DNA of 64,000 nt, from contig JAIXXB010000023.1 of the NCBI GenBank assembly GCA_027490955.1, forward strand, positions 1-64,000, read 5' to 3'. The DNA comes from Rhodobacter sp. (lineage in GTDB: Bacteria > Pseudomonadota > Alphaproteobacteria > Rhodobacterales > Rhodobacteraceae). Both the position numbers and the translations under genes were made by a program. Positions 27,358-34,378 of the stretch are shown here, in pieces (within the stretch, counting starts at the first letter, position 1; the number at the start of each line of letters is the position of its first letter). Below the pieces are notes generated by a model. The model did no database searches. It had not been told where the DNA came from and was given only the letters and a program-made list of their open reading frames with translations.

Positions 27358-28659
27358 ATGTCAGATCAAGGGCTTTCTGACCAATCGTCGGTCAACCGCC
27401 GTAGCGTGATTGACACGCTAGAAATTGACGTACGACTTTTGGGCATGCTTATGGCTTTTGCTGCGGTTGCGGTCGTGTTTACGATTTGGACGGGTGGAAC
27501 CTTTGTTGGGCCGCGCAACGTATTCAACATCGCGGTGCAGACTGTGCCAGTTGGGATTATGGCCTGTGGCATGGTCTTTGTAATCGTCGCCCGCCATATC
27601 GATCTGTCTGTTGGATCGATGCTGGCCATGTGCTCGGCCATTATGGCCATGTGTCAAACCGCTTGGCTGCCAACCGTCTTCGGGACCGAATTTGGCAATT
27701 CTGCCGTGCTTGCCGCGACTGTGGTGATCGGTTTGGCTTTCGGCACGCTGATGGGCGCGGTGACGGGCTGGCTGGTCGGATATCAGCGTATCCCTTCCTT
27801 TATCGTCACCCTTGGTGGCCTGTTCGTCTGGCGCAACGTGAATTGGTTTACCACAAACGGTCAATCGGTTTCTCTGACCGACCCCAATCTCTTGATGTTT
27901 GGCGGAACTGAAGGCGTTCTTGGCTCTACTGCCAGCTGGATTCTCGGCTTTGTTGCCTCTGCAGTCGCTGTCTGGGGCATTGTTGCATCGCGGCGGAACA
28001 AGCAAAGCCATGGGTTCATCGTAAAGCCGGTCTGGGCCGAAACAGTGATGGCTGGTCTGATCATCGGGGTGATCTTGTTCTTCGTCGGCTGGCTGTCGCG
28101 CTACCCAATTCCGGCGGCCAAACTGAAGCGTCTTTTCGAGGCCCGTGGCGAGGTCATGCCAGATGGCTATACCGCCATGCACGGGCTGCCGATCTCGGTG
28201 CTGATCTTGATCGCGGTGGGTGTCCTCATGACCGTAGTCGCGCGCAAGACGACTTTTGGCCGTTATATCTTTGCCACTGGCGGAAACCCCGATGCGGCCG
28301 AGCTTTCGGGCATCAACACCCGCGTCCTAACCGTCAAGATCTTTGCCCTTATGGGGTTCCTCTGTGCCCTAGCGGCCCTGGTCGCTCAGGCGCGCCTGCA
28401 AAGCCATGGCAATGACATCGGCATGTTGGAAGAATTGCGCGTGATCGCTGCTGCCGTTATCGGCGGCACGGCTTTGGCTGGTGGTGTCGGCACGATTTAC
28501 GGCGCGATCCTAGGGGCATTAATCATGCAGTCTTTGCAATCCGGGATGGCCATGGTGGGCGTGGACACTCCTTTTCAGAACATCGTCGTCGGCCTCGTCC
28601 TGATCATCGCAGTCTGGGTCGATATCCTGTATCGCAAGCGTCTGGGGCTTTCCAAATGA
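27358..28659 (+). CDS. Xylose-type ABC transporter permease
   Basis: The start is ATG 27358, after a GGAGG box; a longer reading from 27274 would run through the hairpin. The 433-residue XylH-like protein has about 10-12 hydrophobic helices. The signature [20 protein letters not shown] is near residues 77-95 and [20 protein letters not shown] near 300. The extra length over RbsC-type permeases is typical of XylH. The ATPase start overlaps its stop (ATGA). Confidence 0.93.
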   Translation: MSDQGLSDQSSVNRRSVIDTLEIDVRLLGMLMAFAAVAVVFTIWTGGTFVGPRNVFNIAVQTVPVGIMACGMVFVIVARHIDLSVGSMLAMCSAIMAMCQTAWLPTVFGTEFGNSAVLAATVVIGLAFGTLMGAVTGWLVGYQRIPSFIVTLGGLFVWRNVNWFTTNGQSVSLTDPNLLMFGGTEGVLGSTASWILGFVASAVAVWGIVASRRNKQSHGFIVKPVWAETVMAGLIIGVILFFVGWLSRYPIPAAKLKRLFEARGEVMPDGYTAMHGLPISVLILIAVGVLMTVVARKTTFGRYIFATGGNPDAAELSGINTRVLTVKIFALMGFLCALAALVAQARLQSHGNDIGMLEELRVIAAAVIGGTALAGGVGTIYGAILGALIMQSLQSGMAMVGVDTPFQNIVVGLVLIIAVWVDILYRKRLGLSK

Positions 28660-29414
28660 TTGACCGAACCAAACCTCTTGTCGAGATGCGCGACATTTCA
28701 ATTTCCTTCGGTGGGATCAAGGCAGTAGACCAAGTTTCCATTGACCTTTTCCCGGGCGAGGTGGTTGGACTGCTGGGCCATAACGGTGCAGGCAAGTCAA
28801 CGCTGATCAAGTGCCTGTCTGGTGCATACCAAAAAGATCATGGCCAAATTCTGGTAAACGGCGAAGAAGTCGAGATTAACAATCCCCGCGACGCGCGCGA
28901 TCTGAATATCGAGACGATCTACCAGACACTGGCTTTGGCAGACAATCTTGATGCCGCATCTAACCTTTTTCTAGGCCGCGAGATCAAGAAACGGGGCATC
29001 GTCGACGATGCAAAAATGGAAGCTGAGGCCCGAAAGATCATGGGTCGCCTGAACCCCAACTTCCGCAAGTTCAATGTGCCCGTTTCAGCACTTTCCGGGG
29101 GGCAGCGTCAGTCGGTCGCGATTGCGCGCGCGGTCTATTTCAACGCCAAAATCCTGATCATGGATGAACCGACCGCGGCCCTTGGCCCACATGAGACGCA
29201 AATGGTGGCCGAATTGATCCAGGAGTTGAAGGCGCAAGGCCTTGGCATTTTCCTTATAGAACATGATATCCACAACGTCATGAAGCTGTGTGACCGTGCC
29301 TCTGTTATGAAGAACGGGCAGCTTGTCGGAACGGTGGATGTCAAGACCGTAACAGATGATGACATTCTGGCCATGATTATTTTGGGCAAGAAACCTGGAC
29401 ATCTTGCTGCGTGA
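28656..29414 (+). CDS. Sugar ABC transporter ATP-binding protein (single domain)
   Basis: A 252-residue ATPase with Walker [10 protein letters not shown] (about 40-48), Q-loop YQTLAL, signature [14 protein letters not shown], Walker [13 protein letters not shown] and the H-loop FLIEHD. It is a single ABC domain, in contrast to the tandem XylG/MglA proteins, as in FrcA-type alphaproteobacterial systems. It energises the importer with the two genes upstream; overlapping ATGA start. Confidence 0.93.
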   Translation: MIDRTKPLVEMRDISISFGGIKAVDQVSIDLFPGEVVGLLGHNGAGKSTLIKCLSGAYQKDHGQILVNGEEVEINNPRDARDLNIETIYQTLALADNLDAASNLFLGREIKKRGIVDDAKMEAEARKIMGRLNPNFRKFNVPVSALSGGQRQSVAIARAVYFNAKILIMDEPTAALGPHETQMVAELIQELKAQGLGIFLIEHDIHNVMKLCDRASVMKNGQLVGTVDVKTVTDDDILAMIILGKKPGHLAA

Positions 29415-29471
29415 TGACCGACAGATAGACGTGCCGCAAGGCGCAATGCGGCAAACGGCTTGGGGGCCGGC

Positions 29472-30542
29472 ATGATACGATACGCGGTGGTTGGTGCGGG
29501 CTGGATTTCGCAAGAGGCATTCTTGCCGGCCGTTGCCCTGACCGGGAACTCGCGGATGCAAGCCATCGTTTCGGGAAGCCCCGATGCCGCTGGCAAGCTT
29601 GCGGCTTTCCATGGCGTGCCGGAAGTGGTGGGTTACGACGGGTATGATGCGCTACTGGCCAGCGACCAGATTGATGCCGTATACATCGCTTTGCCCAACG
29701 ACCTGCACGCCGACTACACCATCCGCGCCTTGAAGGCCTGAAAGCATGTGATGGTCGAAAAACCTCTGGCGACAACCCTTGCCGAGGGAGAAGCGATGCT
29801 AGCGGCTGCACGGGACAGCGGCTCTTTCCTTATGACCGCTTACCGGCTGCACAACGAGCCAGCGACATATGCGATGATAAAGGCGGTGCGGTCAGGCCAG
29901 ATTGGCGGGCCGGTTTATTTCGGGTCAACCTTCGGTTTCCAGACGCAGCTTGGCAATCATCGTCTGAAGGCTGGGCACTGGGGCGGGGCGCTGCCCGATG
30001 TTGGCGTCTATTGCCTAAACGCAGCGCGTCATGTCTTTGCCGCCGAACCCATAGCCGTGCAAGCCATGTCAAGCCGCCCTGCCACGGACCCACGCTTTGC
30101 CGAAATTGATGGCAGTTTGGCCGTCACGCTGAAGTTTCCAGGAGAGCGTTTGGCCCAGTTCTTTTGTTCCTTTGGTTCTGCGACGTCCGAATCCATTCGG
30201 CTTATCGGCTCGACTGGCGGATTGATCCTTGAACAGGCGTTCAAGTTCGACACCCAGCCAAAGATGACGGTGCGTTCTGATCAGGCAGAACAAATCCTGC
30301 AATTCGACCGCGTTGACCATTTCGCGGGGCAGATCGCCTATTTCTCGGATTGCATTGTTTCAAAAACGCCTCCTGAACCAGACGGAGAAGAGGGGCTTGC
30401 AGATATGCGGGCGCTGCTGGCGATAGACGAAGCAGCGAGAACGGGTGAAACGATCAAACTCTCGCACCTAGCTTTCAAGGGTGGCCTTCAACCAAACATG
30501 CTTCGTGCGTTCCCGCCAACGACAAGGCGACTTCTACTCTAA
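29472..30542 (+). pseudogene. Gfo/Idh/MocA oxidoreductase interrupted by an in-frame TGA
   Basis: The reading frame from ATG 29472 encodes the Rossmann domain (MIRYAVVGAGWISQEAFLPA, then VYIALPNDLHADYTIRALKA), stops at TGA 29739-29741, and resumes in the same frame as KHVMVEKPLATTLAEGEAML, the catalytic-lysine motif, through a complete C-terminal domain to 30542. In relatives the codon at the TGA is glycine (AGKHV-EKP), so a GGA to TGA change explains it. The rest of the frame is undamaged, pointing to a recent mutation or a sequence error. Without readthrough the product is dead. The intact protein would be a glucose-fructose-oxidoreductase-like enzyme of 356 residues. Confidence 0.85.
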
Positions 30543-31186
30543 TTCTAATTTCCGTCGTACAGCTTTTTCTTTATTCAGCTTCTGTCTAACGGAATACCAA
30601 AAAAATCAATTTTATAGGTGGGCCGAAGTCTTGCCATAAAGGAGCAAAGCTTTGGCCATCGATAGATGTTGAATTGCCAAACCATTGAGAAAACTGGAGC
30701 TGCAAACTTACCTTTTGGCGCAAATGGACGTTCACCCAGTGGGGTTTGTGGTCCGCGAGAGGTGCAAAACTTTACAACTCTTTGCCCGCCGCCTGCGCTG
30801 CCTTCCTGATAGGATTGAACGGTTCTATCCCCGAATGTCCGTGCCTGCCATTCGGGAGGACACCAAAGGGCACCAGGACCCATCAAACGCCGGGACCGCG
30901 GGAGACGCTGTTGTAAGGGACGGATCAATCGCGGGGTGGGGATGGCGGCGAGCCCGCTCAGAGCCCACCATGGTTGGCGGTTATATCGCTGACCGGGCAG
31001 GCGGTTAATCTGTATTATCTGTCGTCATTGGGGGCGTGTTGTAGTGTTGGTTGGCGACGGCGATCAGTTCAACATGCAGCACGCCGTGGAAATATCGCCT
31101 GCGAGAAAGTGGAGGTGCAGACTGCTGGAATATATAGGCGCAAGGGCAACGTCCGACGGGTCCTGACGCTGCCCTTACCAAAAGAC
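30543..31186. other. Gene-free stretch before the phage remnant
   Basis: No open frame here reads like a protein on either strand. The left end (about 30543-30640) is A/T-rich, and the right part is GC-rich but with poor codon structure. No tRNA, transposon ends or repeat are evident. It probably is decayed DNA left by the insertion/deletion events that made the adjacent spanin/oppD junction. Confidence 0.5.
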
Positions 31187-31432
31187 CTACCCACACGCCC
31201 GCGCCTGATCCCGCATGACGGCATAATCGGCCAACCAGCCGGGGATCAGCGCGCCCGCCGGCAGGGTCGCAAGCTCACGCGCGACCTGCGTTTGCGCTTC
31301 GCGGGAATAGGGCACGACAGGCGGGCAGTGGGCTTGTGGCTTAGAACTCCCCATCACGCAGGCGCTGAGTAAGAGCATCAGTGTCGGCGGGACGGCGCGC
31401 TGCAGCGCCCAGCATGTCGTGGAGAGTTTCAT
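31187..31432 (-). CDS. Rz1-like outer-membrane spanin lipoprotein (phage remnant)
   Basis: An 81-residue frame from ATG 31432: a hydrophobic signal with a lipobox (PTLMLLLSAC, Cys about residue 25), a Pro-containing middle, and the end PGWLADYAVMRDQARACG typical of small Rz1-like proteins of alphaproteobacterial prophages. It overlaps the 3' part of the Rz-like gene by 92 bases in another frame, the classical embedded Rz/Rz1 arrangement. With its partner it would fuse inner and outer membranes at phage lysis. No other phage gene is nearby, so it is probably a remnant. Confidence 0.65.
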   Translation of the reverse strand: MKLSTTCWALQRAVPPTLMLLLSACVMGSSKPQAHCPPVVPYSREAQTQVARELATLPAGALIPGWLADYAVMRDQARACG

Positions 31433-31592
31433 GGGCGTGATCCTTTGCGGCAAGGCGCTCGGTCAGGCGGCCGACTTGCTCGCCTGATTTGCGCAGATTG
31501 ATGAGGAAGAGGGCGATGGTGCCGAGGGTCAGCAAGGCGATGACCACGCGGCGCATCAGTGGGCGCTGGAGGAGGGCGAAGAGGGCTGGCAT
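31341..31592 (-). CDS. Rz-like inner-membrane spanin (phage remnant)
   Basis: The 83-residue product has one N-terminal transmembrane segment (VVIALLTLGTIALFLINL, about 15-32) and then a polar coiled-coil-like tail (EQVGRLTERLAAKDHAHETL) ending RLRDGEF. Size, topology and the embedded lipoprotein gene in an alternative frame match phage i-spanins. It abuts the truncated oppD remnant about 20 bases beyond its start, marking a recombination point. Confidence 0.65.
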   Translation of the reverse strand: MPALFALLQRPLMRRVVIALLTLGTIALFLINLRKSGEQVGRLTERLAAKDHAHETLHDMLGAAARRPADTDALTQRLRDGEF

Positions 31593-31611
31593 CAGCGACT
31601 GTCTGGCCTTT

Positions 31612-31883
31612 CGGTCGAGACTGGCCCTGCAAGCGCGATCCTAACCCACCCGCGCCATCCTTACGCAGCAGCCTTGCTGGCTGCTTTGCCAGACGCGGCC
31701 CCACGTGGGCAAAGGCTTGCCGCGATAGGTGGGCAGATCCCGCCATCGACCGAGACCATTTCAGGATGTGCTTTTTCGCCGCGCTGCCCTGCGGTCATGG
31801 CCCTTTGCCACACAATGTCTCCGCCCGCGCGGGGTGCGGGGAATCATCGCTGGCTCTGCCATTTGGCGGAATGTGCGCCATGA
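31612..31883 (+). pseudogene. 3' remnant of an oppD/dppD-type ATPase gene
   Basis: The plus-strand frame from about 31612 reads SVETGPASAILTHPRHPYAA, then LLAALPDAAPRGQRLAAIGG and CAFSPRCPAVMALC, and ends at TGA 31881. That is the conserved C-terminal oligopeptide-binding (oligo_HPY) end of OppD/DppD proteins. All nucleotide-binding motifs upstream are gone. Its stop overlaps the ATG of the following oppF-like gene (ATGA), the normal D-F coupling. A deletion has fused it to phage DNA. Confidence 0.85.
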
Positions 31884-32659
31884 CCGCCCCCCTTGTAGAA
31901 GTTCACGATCTGGTAGTGCGTTACAAGTCCCGTGGCTTGTTCGCGGCCCCTTTCAAACATGCTGTAAACGGCGTCACCCTGTCCTTGCCCGCAGGGTCAA
32001 CGCTGGGACTGGTGGGCGAATCTGGGTCAGGCAAGAGCAGCCTTTTGCGTGCTTTGCTCCGATTGGTTCCAGTTGAAAGCGGCACCATTTCCCTTGGCGG
32101 TGAGGATTGGCTGGCGATCGACGGCTCCGCATTGCGACGTGCGCGGCATTCTATCGGCTTTGTCGCCCAGAACCCGTTTCTGTCGCTTAGCCCTCGCCTG
32201 ACCATTGCGCAAATCTTGGCTGAACCGCTTTTGGCACGCGGCGATAAGCCCGGGGCGGAAATGAAAGATCGCATCGCCTTGCTTCTGTCACGTTGCGGTC
32301 TGCCAGCCAACTTCTTGCACCTTCGGGCGAGCCAACTGTCTGGCGATCAAGCCCAGCGTGTGTCCATCGCGAGAGCCTTGGCCCTAAGCCCGCGCCTTTT
32401 GGTGCTGGATGAACCGACCTCGGCCTTGGACGTGTCGGTTCAGGCACAGATATTGAACCTACTGTTGGACTTGAAGGCCGATTCCGGCCTGTCTATGCTG
32501 TTTGTAACTCATAACCTAAAAGTTGTAGCACACCTTGCCGAACAGTTGATGGTCATGCGGCAGGGCAGCGTCGTGGAGGCAGGTGCCACCGAAAGAGTAA
32601 TGGCGGATCCCGCGCAAGCATACACGCGGGAATTGATTGGGTTCGGGCGGCGAAGATAA
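31880..32659 (+). CDS. Oligopeptide/nickel-type ABC transporter ATP-binding protein, orphan
   Basis: The 259-residue protein has Walker A GESGSGKSS (about 48), Q-loop FVAQNPFLSLSPRLT, Walker B LLVLDEPTSALDVSVQAQ and H-loop FVTHNL. The signature reads LSGDQAQRVSIARA, with Asp at the fourth position of LSGGQ. It lacks most of the C-terminal extension of DppF, so its length is nearer NikE. The start overlaps the oppD remnant. With oppD truncated and no permease or binding protein in the window, it is an orphan that probably has no working transporter. Confidence 0.85.
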   Translation: MTAPLVEVHDLVVRYKSRGLFAAPFKHAVNGVTLSLPAGSTLGLVGESGSGKSSLLRALLRLVPVESGTISLGGEDWLAIDGSALRRARHSIGFVAQNPFLSLSPRLTIAQILAEPLLARGDKPGAEMKDRIALLLSRCGLPANFLHLRASQLSGDQAQRVSIARALALSPRLLVLDEPTSALDVSVQAQILNLLLDLKADSGLSMLFVTHNLKVVAHLAEQLMVMRQGSVVEAGATERVMADPAQAYTRELIGFGRRR

Positions 32660-33101
32660 CAGACACGGTCCACCTCTTGAGTGTAACCGATAGATCAAGA
32701 ACTAAAGGCATCACCAAAGTCTGCCATGAAATCGAGGGTCGGCAAATACCCTCACGCTGCAATGTCTATTGTAGGTGCTTCAGCAAATCCTGCCCCCGCA
32801 ACCAAAATCTTCCGCAAAATCAAATGGTTATTTCCCGACAGAAATACTGGGGAATACACCCGCCTAATTCGCGTCAACGCTGTGTCAACGTCTACAGAGC
32901 CGCATTTAAAAGCGGGAGTTTTTTGCGTTTGGGGGGGACGAAATTCGCCTGCCAATCGTCTCAGGCAACTCGCAGTTGGGTGCGCATCCGTTGTGTTTGT
33001 GACGGCTTCGAACCTGAGCCATGGGTCGCGACGATGGATTACCAAAGCGGTGGGCGTATTACTAAACAGCTAAATCGCCGCGAGCAGTTATCGTGAAATT
33101 C
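32660..33101. other. Gene-free stretch upstream of the LacI-regulated operon
   Basis: No open frame on either strand looks coding, and the codon structure of the longest ones is random. No insertion-sequence ends, tRNA or terminator seen. The promoter and operators of the next operon begin at 33102. Confidence 0.5.
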
Positions 33102-33147
33102 TTGACAAGTCTGGAACGTTACAGTAACTCCATACTGGAACGTTCCA
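33102..33147 (+). promoter_or_regulatory. Promoter with two LacI-type operators
   Basis: TTGACA at 33102-33107 is followed 17 bases later by a weak -10 (TAACTC, 33125-33130). The palindrome TGGAACGTTACA (33112-33123) lies in the spacer. A perfect copy TGGAACGTTCCA (33136-33147) lies just downstream, centre to centre 24 bp. The same palindrome occurs three times at 50229-50285. A central CG and dyad symmetry are typical for LacI-family sites. The likely binder is the LacI protein at 37408. Confidence 0.75.
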
Positions 33148-33198
33148 TAGCCTGTGAAAGGTTGCGAGCGTGTCGAATTCGAGCGGGGAGGGCAGGCT

Positions 33199-34362
33199 AT
33201 GGCCGAGGTACGTGTTGCGGTTTTGGGTGCTATGGGGTGGATGGGCAAGGTTCATACTATGGCCTATCAAACGTTCCCGCATTTTCTGGGCACATCTGGT
33301 GGCACAGCGCGGGTGGTGGCCTTGGTCGAAGACCATCCAAATGCAGCAGCCGAACTTGGCTTTCGCGCGCAAGGGGCAAAGATTTTGCGAGATTGGCGGG
33401 ATGCGGTCCAAGACGCCGATGTTGATTTGATTGATATCTGCCTGCCCGACAGTTTGCATTATCAAGTGGCCAAGGCTGCCTTACTGGCAGGAAAACATGT
33501 TTATTGCGAAAAGCCATTGGCCAACACGGCTGCCGAGGCGCGCGAACTTGCCGACATCGCCGCCGAGAAGGGGTTAATCACCCGCGTGGGTCACGCCTTT
33601 GTCCGAAACCCCGTCCATGATTTGGCCAAAGAGATTATCGAGGCAGGAGAGATTGGCGAGATCAAACTGTTCAAGGCCTGCCAGCATGTCGACATGTATG
33701 GTGATCCGCTGGCGCCCTATATGTGGCGCGCCAACGGTGATTTGGCCCCTACGGGCATTGTCGGCGACACAGGTACCCATGTGTTTTCATTTATGAATTT
33801 TCTAGTGGGGCGCGTTACGTCGTTGATGTCAGACAATTACATCGTCACCACGCGGCGTCCCGTGGTTTCGGGCAGTGCTTTGGGTGCATCTTCGGTGTTA
33901 CGGGGTGATGAGGAGTGGGCCGATGTTACCAACCCTGATGGCGCGAATGTACTGTGCAAATTCGCAAATGGCGCGCGCGGATTGATTGATTTCAGCCGCA
34001 TCGCTACAGGCCGAAAGTTTATGCAAACCTACGAGATTTACGGCACAAAGGGCAGCCTGTCCTATACATATGACGGAGTGAACCGTTTGCGATTTTACAC
34101 CAATGATGATGACATTGGTCGGCGCGGATACCGCGAAATAGATGTGGGGCCTGAAAACAAAACTTATGGTGCCTTCTTGCCGCTGCCCAACTTTGCGCTT
34201 GGCTATAATGAGACGAAAATTATCGAGGCGGCCGAAGTGATCCGCTCTATCACCACAGGACGCCCTGTTTGGCCAACGTTTGAAGCGGGGCATCATATTT
34301 GCCAAATCGTAGATGCCTGTATGGATAGCGCGCGCTTTGGTCGCTGGGTTGACATCTCTTAA
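33199..34362 (+). CDS. Gfo/Idh/MocA-family oxidoreductase
   Basis: The start is ATG 33199 with a GGGGAGGG box, giving 387 residues. It shows VAVLGAMGWMGKVHTMAYQ (a variant of the G-x-G-x-x-G NAD loop, reading GAMGWMG), HVYCEKPLANTAAEAREL with the catalytic Lys (about 110), GHAFVRNPVHDLAKE and GIVGDTGTHVFSFMNFLVG (about 192-210), where Asp and His occupy the catalytic positions. First gene of the plus-strand arm of the LacI regulon. It likely oxidises or reduces the sugar moiety taken up by the CUT1 importer; the substrate is unknown. Confidence 0.88.
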   Translation: MAEVRVAVLGAMGWMGKVHTMAYQTFPHFLGTSGGTARVVALVEDHPNAAAELGFRAQGAKILRDWRDAVQDADVDLIDICLPDSLHYQVAKAALLAGKHVYCEKPLANTAAEARELADIAAEKGLITRVGHAFVRNPVHDLAKEIIEAGEIGEIKLFKACQHVDMYGDPLAPYMWRANGDLAPTGIVGDTGTHVFSFMNFLVGRVTSLMSDNYIVTTRRPVVSGSALGASSVLRGDEEWADVTNPDGANVLCKFANGARGLIDFSRIATGRKFMQTYEIYGTKGSLSYTYDGVNRLRFYTNDDDIGRRGYREIDVGPENKTYGAFLPLPNFALGYNETKIIEAAEVIRSITTGRPVWPTFEAGHHICQIVDACMDSARFGRWVDIS

Positions 34363-34378
34363 GGCAAGGCAGGCAGCT

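Noticed and set aside
30575-30928. 117-codon minus-strand frame after the broken dehydrogenase
   Set aside because: Composition is unlike a folded protein, and no ribosome site or recognisable motif was found.
31429-31746. 105-codon minus-strand frame overlapping the spanins and oppD remnant
   Set aside because: It spans the recombination junction and is out of frame with both recognised proteins; no similarity to either.
32752-33045. 97-codon minus-strand frame upstream of the LacI-controlled promoter
   Set aside because: No motif, poor codon structure, and it lies in a control region; treated as non-coding.
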